From Pholiota molesta (Eukaryota > Basidiomycota > Agaricomycetes > Agaricales > Strophariaceae), in assembly GCA_014925825.1 (NCBI GenBank), contig JACGCK010000014.1, positions 1 to 64,000 of the forward strand: a stretch of 64,000 nt of DNA, read 5' to 3'. Position 1 is the stretch's first letter, and the number at the start of each line of letters is the position of its first letter. This document shows positions 1 to 10,429 of this stretch, in pieces. The position numbers were made by a program, and so were the translations under genes. The notes beneath the pieces are model-generated. The model saw nothing but the letters and a program-made list of their open reading frames with translations. It had not been told where the DNA came from and did not search any database.

Positions 1-1973
1 AAGAGGAAGGTTCGTTTGCGAAAGTAGACGTTCTGGAAAGATATTTAGTTCAGAACCACAATCACCATGAACCTGATTGATATTCCCGCAAGTTCGGCAT
101 TGAAAATACCAGTCGTCATCGCGTATTTCTTCGTGGGTCGAAAGCTAACAGCATTCGAATACCTAAGCATAAACGAATCAAGCATAGACGGATCATTTAA
201 CTCGTCAAATTGAAGAGAACTCGCCGAGTTTACTCGTGCTCCAGCACTAGTCTTCGCGAATTCTCCTCTGCTTGCTCCGTGTAAAGATCGTACTCGCCGT
301 ACTTTGTCAGATATTCGCGTCGAGTCTTCGTGGCATCAGCCATCCGTTTCTGGAGTCCTGGCGAGATTCCTAAATATCGCGCAACGTCAATGTTACCTGT
401 GTTTGCAAGATCAGATCTTGAATATCCTGCATCGAGATCTTCTCCTGGACGTCTGACGTGTAGTGGTATTGAGGCGTCTTGTTCTTCGAATCGTCCTTCA
501 TCTCGACATCCTTCTGATTTCGTGGAAGCGATCCTTCCAGCCTTCGCGAGTATTGATTGGCGGCGGCGCGGGTCCGGTTGGCGCGCGTGTCTCGTTGGGG
601 ACTTGTTGAGATCCAGGAGGCGCCGGCGCCGGCGCTGATGGCTGGCGAACTGCTGATGCGGGAGGCGCTGTTGGTGTTGCGGGACGCTCGGGTTGCTTAC
701 GTGCAGGTGGACGACGGGTCGGATCGGTTCTAGCAGATGTGTCTTTGCCAGTGCGTGTAACAGGATACGAATCAGAGAAGTAAAACTCATCTTGGTTTGA
801 CGCGATCGCGTACACGTCTCCGCATATCGCCGGGTAATCGCCCATCATAAGAGTGGCCGGGGACGCATTCGCACTTATCGTGTGGGGCGGTGTTTCACGT
901 CGCGGAAAATCATTCCGATGTTCTCGTAAAAACTGTGCGACGCCTCCAGGAGTGAATGGAATTTGAGGAAGGTCAGATCCGTCCATGAGCGTGTAGCGTG
1001 CACGCGCCGCGTCATACTTGATGAGCGCTTCCGCAATGAGTTTGGCAGTCTCGGGGCAGAATCGAGGGTGTAGTTTATGTGTTCCGGGCAACCCACAAAT
1101 GAAACAAGTTTTGTCAGCAGCGTTCATTGTGTTAGATGGACGAGACATAGCGCCGGTACTCATCGCGACCTTAAACATTTCTTGCATCTGGGCCTGATTA
1201 AGTGAAAGCTGCTGGAGCTGTTGTGCGAGAAGATCAATATCGTTCTTGGCAGACACATTTTTGGACTTAGCGGGTTCGACGACGCTCGACAATGGAAGGA
1301 GAGCCGGCTTGATCGATTTCACGGAAGTTGGCGTGTCGTCGTCCGAATCTTCTGCATCCGACTCGACGTTATAGGACTCGATGCTCGATGGATTGAACTG
1401 CCGGCAAATGATTTCAATGACGGTCTTGATTTCTGGGGGCGCGTTCGTCGAGAGGTTTGCTGGGGGAAGACGGGAGGTGACAAAGGCCCTAGTACGACGT
1501 GGGAGTCCCGCAAAGAACTTGAGTTTCATCTCGCTGTCATCGATAAGCTTCTTAGACTTCAGTTGCGCGGCAATCGTGAGATATCCTCTGTGGTATTCAT
1601 CAACATCAGTTCTATTAACAAACTCTTTACCCTTGGCGTGTTCCTTGACAAAGAGGCGCAGAATTTCCAAAGTCGCCTTGACTGGTTCGTCGTTGGATCC
1701 GTATAAGTCGATTAAGAGTTGCTTGGCTTTTTCCCAGTCGTTCCCTTCCACTTCATCGCAGAATCTAATAACCTGTTTGACTTGATCAGTACAATATTGA
1801 ACGATGTATTTCGGGAGATCAGAATTGGGTAACCCCGCGGCATTCCCATGGCGTTCGAGAATAGAAAGGAAATCGTTAACGTATTTGCCGTCGAAAAGCG
1901 GCGCGCTCAAAGTGCGCGGAATGGGCATAGGCTTAAGCTGTGTGAACAGCTGTGGTTGTGCCGGACTCGCCAT
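1..1973 (-). mobile_element. Partial Ty3-like retroelement (gag and start of protease), cut by window edge
   Basis: The minus strand carries a gag gene, a spacer and the beginning of an aspartic protease. The protease is recognised by the fragment DCGSELNIFPERL near positions 30-65, read after the gag region. The frame changes about four times between 1 and 500. Each change is repaired by adding one base; one lies at the A-run at 372-374. The protease, reverse transcriptase and integrase would continue to the left of the window. No LTR could be identified on the right side. This is a fungal LTR retroelement (family knowledge); whether it is active or decayed cannot be told from this end alone. 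Confidence 0.75.
498..1973 (-). CDS. Gag-like protein of Ty3-type element (491 aa)
   Basis: A 491-aa reading frame starting MASPAQPQLFTQLKPMPIPR. The first 200 residues resemble the capsid part of basidiomycete Ty3 gag proteins (FDGKYVNDFLSILERHG, then YCTDQVKQVIRFC). A cysteine-histidine cluster CFICGLPGTHKLHPRFCPE lies near residue 290 and may be a nucleic-acid-binding knuckle. The C-terminal third is rich in proline and threonine. The stop codon overlaps an ATG (ATGA) that opens the next frame, which continues with gag-like residues (VTLTLRDI, then GISPGLQKRMADATKTRREY in a further frame). The true protein is therefore probably longer, with missing bases or a recoding site at the end. Confidence 0.75.
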   Translation of the reverse strand: MASPAQPQLFTQLKPMPIPRTLSAPLFDGKYVNDFLSILERHGNAAGLPNSDLPKYIVQYCTDQVKQVIRFCDEVEGNDWEKAKQLLIDLYGSNDEPVKATLEILRLFVKEHAKGKEFVNRTDVDEYHRGYLTIAAQLKSKKLIDDSEMKLKFFAGLPRRTRAFVTSRLPPANLSTNAPPEIKTVIEIICRQFNPSSIESYNVESDAEDSDDDTPTSVKSIKPALLPLSSVVEPAKSKNVSAKNDIDLLAQQLQQLSLNQAQMQEMFKVAMSTGAMSRPSNTMNAADKTCFICGLPGTHKLHPRFCPETAKLIAEALIKYDAARARYTLMDGSDLPQIPFTPGGVAQFLREHRNDFPRRETPPHTISANASPATLMMGDYPAICGDVYAIASNQDEFYFSDSYPVTRTGKDTSARTDPTRRPPARKQPERPATPTAPPASAVRQPSAPAPAPPGSQQVPNETRAPTGPAPPPINTREGWKDRFHEIRRMSR

Positions 1974-3169
1974 ATCGATGTTCGAAAATAAATGGAATGG
2001 GAGCTCGGAAAACGTCGAAGACAGATTGAGATTGACAGAAAAAGGAGAAAAACTTAGCGGTGGTGTTTTCGACGGAAAACCTTAAGTCCAGTCTCGATAG
2101 CTACTGTGGAAGAGTTGGTTTCTTCTTGGTAGAAAGGACCGAGGTCGTCGAAGACGGATGAGATAGACTGGAGGATGGCACAAGCGAGTGCCTATGTGTA
2201 GATAGAGGGGAGTTAGTAGTCAATGCTAAATAAATCAAGTGCTCAGCTCGTTTTACTCGGGTTAGGCTCGCGCTCGGTCTCGCAGTGTTCAGAATTGAGT
2301 GGGGGTAGATTGACCAAAGAGACAGAAATTTTACAAACGAAGTATATACGAGATTCCCTGGCGCACGCGTACTCTTGCGTCGCCAGGTCCGTGAAATCAG
2401 GAAAAAACCAATAAGCTACTCGACGCGTGTATCTAGAGTGCCCGTTTTCAAATAAAGATAAGGACCTAGGCCACGCGGAACGATATTGTCGGCCGTACAC
2501 AGGATAGGAGGAGCAGTTGGTGTGATGATGCGGGCGCGAGAGGAGACACATCCTTGCCAAAGGGATGTGCCTTCCAACACGGGTGACCAAGCCATGTTCG
2601 CTGCTCGACGCATATACGGGCGCATCCTCCAGGTTCTGTGCACGACGTATCGTCTCGCCCTGCGCGGCTTTGGCTATGTGGAAGAAACAAAACGAAACGC
2701 GGAAGTGATCGAAATTATTGATAGATAAAAATGGAAAAACATATCTTGGAATTTGAAAAGCAAAACGTCGGGTAAAGCTCGTCCGACACACCCTATGCCC
2801 TGTTCCCATCTCCGTCGTTCTTGTAGGGTTACGGTCGACTGTTCGTTCGTCGAGCGCGACGCAGTGTTCTGTTGACGATGTCGAGCTTGCGCGGGCGCCT
2901 AAGTTGCCGTCAGTGTGCCGAGTACGTTCCCGCGCTATATTTGAGGTCCTAAGGCATCGCAAAAGGAAGTGAGAGTACGCGAATTTGATAATAGATAGTC
3001 CATGTGATAGGAAGTAATACGATTGGGGAAGCGGGTAAAGGGTATGTACGAGGGGGCAGAGAGATCTTATCGATCGTTGAGCATGGGCTCGCGCGGCTTG
3101 ATCGGCATCACGTGGGAAGTTGGACTTTGCGCCGCGTCGACGAGCGCGCTATCCATCTCCTCCACATTA
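1974..3169. other. Intergenic region, no gene recognised
   Basis: This stretch lies upstream of the minus-strand gag gene and should include its leader and possibly its 5' LTR, but no second copy exists here to define an LTR. Several open frames of 60-240 codons overlap on both strands and none shows a recognisable motif or an intron pattern. Confidence 0.5.
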
Positions 3170-3470
3170 CTCTTCCCCCGCTTCTCGTTTACGCAGTCGG
3201 TATATATCCTACCGCTCTACCCCATCTTCGCTCTCGAATATGAGCGAATATGTTTGTCTCTATCTCCGGTACTAAACCGCTATCGAATTCGTTTCACGAC
3301 GCATTCCTCGTCTGAAACACAGTGAACATTCACAAGTTTCCTCCAGCGAGCGCGGAATAACGCTCCAAGAACCAACCTAGCGCCCCGCCGCCGTCGCGCC
3401 GTCTCGCTATCGCTCCTACTTACTCATCATCATTCTATGTCATGTCAATGCGCACGCGAGATATGCGTAC
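3170..3470 (+). repeat. Direct repeat, copy a (partner at 6907-7270)
   Basis: Begins with CTCTTCCCCCGCTTCTCGTT. It shares long blocks with 6907-7270, including GGTATATATCCTAC, TCGTTTCACGA, ATAACGCT and, at the far end, TGTCAATG followed by GCACGCGAGA. Both copies have the same orientation and flank HET1. The size, and the lack of coding capacity, suggest diverged solo LTRs or another short element; exact ends are uncertain. Confidence 0.6.
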
Positions 3471-3569
3471 ACCCACATCCGGTTTCAGCTTTCTGTTCGT
3501 GGCCTACTCCAAGATAATCAATATTGTACCTCGTAATCGGATGCGCTTTTGAATTTTAAAATATTTTGT

Positions 3570-6246
3570 CTACAAAACCAAGGTACCTAATTTCATTCCG
3601 TGGCTTTCCAGCTCAGCTCGTTCGATTAAATAAAAATCATTCCAGCTTGTATCGGGGTCGCCTATGCTGTTGAGGCGGAAAGTGACGGGTGCTTTTGTAG
3701 CAACTTTTTTAAGACGGTCCAAAATACATGTCACTGCCACCGCAAGGCAGTGGCGCGGAACCCGTATCGCTTTATCGTGTCCGCCTCCGATGTTCAACAC
3801 CCCAAGCGCCAATTGTTTCGTGTTGTTCCAAGTATTGTTGTGGGAGATCCTGTCGGTCGTGGCGTCTAATACACTGTAACTTTTACAGACATCTGTGTCG
3901 TCGCGAAACATGATCGAATCAGGGTGGTAAGAGATGTCAGCTATTGCATGATAATCTCTCCATGGCGCCCGAGCAGCATGTTCGATTGATATTGCGGGCA
4001 TAAGCAGGATGGTGATGCGCAATCCGAGGTGGGTGAGCATTATGGGTTCGACAGGCTTTGCCTTGATATATCTCGGGCCTAAGGGTGAAGAGCGATCCAG
4101 ATAGCGTTGTAGACTAGATGGAAGAAGGGTCGAGAGTTGCGAATGGCGGGGACCTGCCCAGTTGAATATGTCTGCAATGCCGTAGGACGTCGAGTTCAGT
4201 ACCGCCTGCAGCAGGCGAGAAAATGCTCGTTCACCGCCCTCGCCATAAGCAGTCGCAATGCTGACGTTGAAAATACCCATGAGAGAGTACGCACTGTCCT
4301 CTTCACGTGTCACTTGACGCTCTGCGGCCATTTGCATCCTGCGAGAAATAGGAATATTGAACATGTGCTGAGCCAGCTTCAGCTCACCCGCTGTAATTGT
4401 TGTCACCTCTTCGATTTTTTTCATGATAATCGAGTTGTCTTTGTCACTCTCCAAAGAGTCGACGAATTTATCCCAGTCTGCATTGTAGAATTTGATGTTG
4501 GACGGCGCGAATAACTCCTGCAGCGTCCATCCACGCGTAAACCAAGTGTCCTTGGGCATATTCGAAAGCGTCACGGTATCCGCGAGGTACGTGATGCAGA
4601 CATGAGCACCTTCATACCATTTATACATGGAGCGGATTGATTCATCGAGTTCAGTGCTGCTGTCTTTATTGATACAGATCGTATCCATCCAACCGAAGGC
4701 GACTTCATACTCTTTCCAGGCGATTTTGCAGAAATTCACAAGCTTTCGATATCCTGGTTGCTGAGGGTCGAATTCTCCCCGGATCCAGTCTTCATAGGTA
4801 ACTTCGCGAAGTTCCCCACGGAGCCAAGTATGAGATAGAATCGCGTATTTGCAATACTTACCTATCGATAATTTCATCAGCTCTGCTTCATCCACCGGGC
4901 GCCTGGAGAGACGCCGGTGTTCCAGGCGTTTCCGACCAATTTCCCTGTACAACTGTAAGAAGTTGGTGCTCCGTACGAGGTTCGAAGCGATGTGAGCATA
5001 TATCTCGCCGCGTTCGATGAGTGTTATTTGGAGCTTGGAGCCGTCCGGCTTGAAGCGTAACAGACGAATAGGCATGGTGTTAAAGACGTGTTCGCGTAGT
5101 GCGTGCAGAGCCTTTTCGATAAATGGTAACTTTCGTCGCTCAGCTATCTCTGCACATCTAGTTAAATACCATCGTGGCTGGAGGAGAGAAGAAATTACCT
5201 GTATCTGAATTGCTCGGTGATGCTTCAAAGGAAACCACGCTTCCGAGTGGAGCCGGACTCGGAAACAGTCTCATGTTGTCCTCGACGACAGATCTATCAG
5301 GCGGTGAGTCCGTGCTCGGAGCCACGTCTGCGGCGTCTTTATCGCTGAGGTTTTCGTCTAAAGTTACCTCAGACTCTGCATTGGATATGTCAATTGGAGG
5401 CTCGTTGTTATCTGCAAGAAATTATCAGTGAACGCTGAGCGAGTCAAGACTCAAAAGTCTGATTAGGTATTCGTACATACACGATAGTATCGACCGAAGA
5501 CCTTCATCACTGGCATTTTCCTCTGGCGCAGATCTATCGGGCGATAATTCCATCTCTGAAGCCACATCCGTGACGTCATTAGGGCTGAGATCGTCGTCTG
5601 CGGTCCCCTCAGACTCCGTCTCGGACATGCTGATTCCTTCCTCTACTTGAGAAAGTATGAAATTGGTAAAGAATAATTTATGCGGAAGGACTGAACAACA
5701 GTCGAAACTCACCTTCCAATTCCACCTCGATACCGCCCTTCGGGCCCTGTTGAGAGCGTAAGAACGACAACATAAATTTCTGCAGGGCATCAAGGAATTC
5801 CTCTCCATCGGTGCCCAGGACATCTTGATTCGCATCTACAGTAATCGGTTAGGGACTTGCAGCTTCAAAATATGAACGGGGTTATTAACCTTGTTTATGT
5901 TCCCCATCGGCTGGACGTATGAAGGAAATAATCACATTCCGCAAAGCCCCGAGCAACATTTCAGCTTCAGTGAGCGGAGAACCTGTATGCGTTCGACGCC
6001 ATTTGAATAATATAAATTTTATTGATCAAGGCGATCGCGACTTACCCGCTTTCGTAGATTCTTCAAAGATGGTCCCATCTGCTCGTGTTCCAGTACTATC
6101 GAACACGGCATTTGTACTTGATGACATCTTCGAGTCGTCGATATCCGGATTGGTTGGTGATGAATGCTGATCTGAAATGCCATTGAATCAATAAGAATTA
6201 GTATACATTGGGATAAGTCTAGCTCACTGGGAGATCTCCTTGTCAT
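3570..6246 (-). CDS. HET1: HET-domain (heterokaryon incompatibility) protein, 7 exons, 772 aa
   Basis: Manual exon model (minus strand, 5' to 3'): 6246-6228, 6171-6046, 5982-5890, 5835-5713, 5645-5481, 5411-5199, 5149-3570. All introns are GT..AG and all phases agree, giving 772 aa. The N-terminal 246 residues are acidic and variable; they include the module LGTDGEEFLDALQKF followed by LRSQ. The HET domain shows its three blocks: YAILSHTW near residue 348, GWMDTICIN near 400 and WFTRGWTLQEL near 450. Then come TREEDSAYSLMGIF and a conserved C-terminal region ending near LTHLGLRITILLMP and the tail. In other fungi HET proteins trigger cell death on contact between incompatible individuals; that role is inferred here. 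The long last exon alone is an open frame; the 5' exons are supported by matching exons in HET2-HET5. It is the only full HET gene here without a RING-like gene on its 3' side. Confidence 0.85.
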
Positions 6247-6906
6247 TGTGTTATAGAATAGCGAATGCAACGATGCCTCCGATGTAGGGAATTTGCGCAA
6301 TCTCTTTATACGAATGCTTGAGAAATCCCACAGATATCACAGCTTTTCGATCAACGAAAGGCCGTGCTGGTATTTTATGTAAAAGTGAGAATGCAGTTTC
6401 AACTCTCGTGATAATCCACAAGTCGTAGATAGTTGTATTTTAAGACCTGTCAATAATACACGAATGCTGTGAACAAGTAATTGAGCTTCTGAATTACACG
6501 TTGATGGTGTGTACATTGCAATCAAAACAAAATTGGTTATTACAGCTGGACTACGCTCATATATGTACAACCAGGAGTGAACGAGCTGCTACAAGATAGA
6601 GCCCTCAGCCAGGAAATACTACTTGAGAAGGCGATGTACCGTGAGACGCATGCACCCCTGCAGCTCTGCCTTCCATCTCCGTTAGTACAGTTTGAGAACA
6701 TAAACATATTTGAGGCGATGTCCCATGTCTCGTTGTATATGTTCTACGCCCGAACAAGAATGGGATCAGCGCCTTCAGGCTCCATGACACCGCCTCCTAA
6801 TGCCCCATCGAATACTTTTCGTCGCAGGATTGCGTGTTCGACCGTGACATTGCGCTGACTTGAGGGCGTTCTAAACGGCCAATCCTCGACCAGGGAGCAT
6901 ACTTGA
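6247..6906. other. HET1 upstream region
   Basis: This region holds the promoter side of HET1. No convincing coding exon was found; short open frames lack recognisable motifs. The upstream block shared by HET2, HET4 and HET5 is not obvious here, although an ATATCACAGCTTTTCG stretch at about 6332-6347 vaguely recalls it. Confidence 0.4.
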
Positions 6907-7270
6907 CTCTTCCCCCGCTTCTCGTTTACGCCGTGGGTATATATCCTACTGCCCTACCCCATCGTCGCTCTCGTCGCTCTCGAATATTATTTGTACGCGT
7001 CACATAGTAGTATCAAACCGCTATCTAATTCGTTTCACGAAGCATTCTTCCTCTGAAACACCCTGTCTCCGACAGGGCGCGTCAAACCCACCAATTATCC
7101 AAAGGTTTCGTCCAGCGCGTGCGGGATAACGCTACGGGAATGAACCCGTTGCGCCGTTTCGCTGCGGCAGCATAATCATCATCGCTTCGTTTGCATTCCG
7201 TAGACAGACCGTATTCGAAATTCCTATTTATATTATTAGATGCCTCTCATGTCAATGAGCACGCGAGACC
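6907..7270 (+). repeat. Direct repeat, copy b (partner at 3170-3470)
   Basis: Starts with the same CTCTTCCCCCGCTTCTCGTT as copy a and follows it through GGTATATATCCTAC, TCGTTTCACGA and TGTCAATG..GCACGCGAGA, with small insertions such as a duplicated TCGTCGCTCTCG. With copy a it brackets HET1 as a directly repeated pair. Confidence 0.6.
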
Positions 7271-9780
7271 GAATTGTTTTTTTTTTGAAGTGATGTTACA
7301 TACTCCAAGGATATGTAACTACACGTTTGACAGATCCGACAGACGAGAGACAGCGTGTGCACTGATGGCTTCCGACATTCATCTACAAGGTCTCAAATCT
7401 TCTGAAATCAGTAATTGCAGGAACAAACAAGGGTTAAAGTGTCTTCATGAATTCGGACATTCACACTAGCGCCTCTCAAATGAGTAATCGTAGAACAGAC
7501 ATGCGTTGAACATTTTTGTTTAATGTGCGCCTTCCGTGAATCTTACAACATTTAGCAAGGAACGACGACAAGAAGGCGGGCGATAAATGGCCGCGCGCGG
7601 CTTTTACAAAGACGCCGGTGCTGCGCGCAATTAAATAATAAGTACACAGCGCCGGCCAGAAGACATTACGAGCCTAACCACGAACCCCCTCCGCTACCTC
7701 AGACTGCGACCGTCCCAGCCAGAATTCTGAGAAACCGAGCAGAAATGAAAGGGAGCGGCCCAGACGCGTCGGTACAATGGGTCAGTTAGTTACCTGTATG
7801 TGATCCATCTGGAAATCGTCGCGGGTTGGGTGATACCAGTTGGCGCGCACCTTCTTTCAAAATTCATATCGTGCAAGAGCTTTCCAGCTTGAGACGTCCC
7901 CAAGCCAACGCTGATCAGTAGGGAGATGGGGTGAAAAATGTGAAGAGCAATGGAAGACTGTTCCCTCGGAACTCCGTCTCACTCTGAGTCGTGACGCGAG
8001 CGTCGCGATGATGAAAGGACGCCATCTCATCCCGAGGGAGAACGCAGACTGAGACGTAGCACTCCGTCAATCGTTCCATACATATCAGCGTTCCGAGGAA
8101 GGAGCGTTGAACAGCAGTCCCACAAGAAAAAAAACAGACGGCTCGAAATGGTGACCCGCAGGCAGTGGCAGGGCAACGCACGGAAGGTAGACAGGGTGCT
8201 ACTGTCCATTCTGGATAACAGAAATCAAGCGCCCGGCGCGAATCACAATCTGTCGAACAACAAAAATTAGTCGAACACTACTGAATGACAGAGGGTTTGG
8301 ATACTCAGCCGATATACGCTTCCAACACTCCAGAATACCTGACGGCGTCGAGACTCGAACCAGGTACCGATTCGCGCTCTTCTCCACGATACAACCGCCA
8401 CTCGCACGCTCCTGTTCAAGATTCGTCTGTCACTGAGCACAGCGTGCCCACAGCGTATCAGCCCCGGCTCCTACTCGCACATACGCCCGGGTCCGACTCC
8501 AGACCACAAGCTCCTCCTCGCAACCTCGCCCAGTGATCTCCAGGCTTCCACCGTGTGCGCGGACCACGTCATGGGGGTGGGGAAGGGGATGGAGCCTTGA
8601 TACGTGGCCGCTGCCACATGTGTTTTCGAAACGCAAGAGCAAGAATATGAGCAGAAAAAGCGCGTCGAACTTACCTGTCCGACCAAGGCATCAGCCCATC
8701 CAACGTTCGGTGGTCGTCTGTGTCGATGCCTCGCCCTTCGCATCATAGTTCATAGGCGTATTCCGTTCATCATTTATGATAATGACCAAGGTAAACTAGA
8801 AGTAAAGGCTCGTTAGTGCCTTCGCAAGAAAAGAATGGGATATAACGAAATACGTGGAAAGTGCGTACCGTTTGGAATTACAGGATCCTCGCAGGGCGCT
8901 CATGCGGTGTACGTGGCGTGATATCGCCCAAGCTAGCACCCGAAAAGCAAAGAGTCGAGTAGCGCGAGGAGAGCGCGTGAAAAAATATGGGATGCCTGCA
9001 TCAATCATTGTCAGGAAGTCCACGTATAAGAAAAATCGAAACGAAGATGAAAAAGATGGAACAACAAAAAATGGAGGACGTACAAGATATCCAAACTTAA
9101 GTGTGAATTTCTTCCTTCCTTTCTCCTCCTCTTTTCCATCTGGCGTTGAACGTTGAGTTCTCGCCGCAGTACTACGCCTTCCGCCGCCATCTTCCTTTCC
9201 TCATTATCCTCGCCTTCACTCGCAGGCTCTAAAAACAGCCTAAGTCCCAGACCAATGGGCATATGATTCTAAACAAAGACTACGACGATAAGCTTGTGTG
9301 AGATAGAGCTGGAAAGTTGGCATGTATGTACGTACCCGGTGGGAGGGGCGCCGTGTCATAATCGAAGGCGGCGCCAGCGCGGAGAACCTATGCCGGTAAG
9401 TGGTCGGCTTTCCTCACGTAGGAATCTGTGAAGGAGATTAGAAGAACCTAAGAAAAGCCAACGAGATGTTGCACAATCTTCCAGTTGGGCCAGACTTGTC
9501 ATCACTCTGAATGCGCGCCTGACGTACTTATCAGGGTGCCATGTCCGGTCAAAATTCACAACGCATTTGGTTTGTCATGAGAAAAAGAAGACTAGTGTTT
9601 CTCATAGGGCGGAAATAATGTGCAGCGTCATGGACTCGATTCAAGAGAAAGAATTCATGAACAACGCGTCGGTCACATGTCGTGACTAAGATTGTTTTGA
9701 GCCTGTGTGTGACATTCTTCGTCTGCACAGTGCACAACCACAACGGCGATAGCGATGTCTCTAGCTATGATACTCTCTTG
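7271..9780. other. Long stretch without a recognised gene
   Basis: Open frames up to about 100 codons occur on both strands but none shows a known motif. On the minus strand a possible splice donor (CAG then GTAAGT) occurs near 8670 after a short open stretch, and another open stretch at 9011-9262 starts MPIGLGLRLF. A fragmentary or poorly conserved minus-strand gene at roughly 8200-9260 is possible but not supported well enough to model. Confidence 0.3.
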
Positions 9781-9898
9781 AATTGCGAGCATCATCGAGC
9801 TCGACGCTTTGCCCGAGCCAGTACCGCGCTCGAACCGCCGCCGCACCCACTCGCAAGGGCCTCCGAGCCCTCCATATCTTCCAAGCGCAAAACGCCAC

Positions 9899-10407
9899 AC
9901 TGCTGGAGGTGATTGATGTTCCCAAATGGAACAGGGTATTGGAACAGGTATCATGGCTGTTCCCGCAAAAAAATAGATAAACTGTTTCAAAATAGAAAAT
10001 TGAATAAACATAAAGACTGTTTCAAACCTGTTCCTTTCCAGAAAACAATAAATTTATCATGGCATATTTCTTTTGGATACAGCTTATCTGTTTCTTTCCT
10101 GAAAAAGTTTGAATTTTTATTCGCCTGTTCCTTAAATATTAGCCTGTTTCTGTGGAACAGCCAATGAAACAGCCATGGAATAGCAAATAAAATTCAAAAT
10201 GTTTCTTCCAGAAACAGATAAACTGTTTCCAAAAGAAATATGCCATGATAAATTTATTGTTTTCTGGAAAGGAACAGGTTTGAAACAGTCTTTATGTTTA
10301 TTCAATTTTCTATTTTGAAACAGTTTATCTATTTTTTTTTCGGGAACAGCCATGATACCTGTTCCAATACCCTGTTCCATTTGGGAACATCAATCACCTC
10401 CAGCAGT
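9899..10407. mobile_element. Foldback MITE, about 509 bp, with 5-bp target duplication GCCAC
   Basis: The two halves are near-perfect inverted copies of each other for about 195-200 bp, then diverge in a short centre. The outer ends read ACTGCTGGAGGTGATTGATG on the left and its complement on the right. Directly outside, GCCAC occurs at 9894-9898 and again at 10408-10412, a clean 5-bp target-site duplication. The element is AT-rich compared with its flanks and repeats short motifs such as CTGTTTC and GGAACAGG. It has no coding capacity, so it would depend on a transposase encoded elsewhere. It sits close to the 5' end of the decayed RING-type gene R1. Confidence 0.85.
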
Positions 10408-10429
10408 GCCACCCACGGTGCGTGAATTC

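Noticed and set aside
1221..1706. Plus-strand open frames within the gag gene
   Set aside because: Shadows of the minus-strand gag frame without motifs of their own.
8340..8375. Possible tRNA (GGTTCGA motif on the minus strand)
   Set aside because: The flanking bases do not form a T-arm stem and no acceptor stem or anticodon arm could be built.
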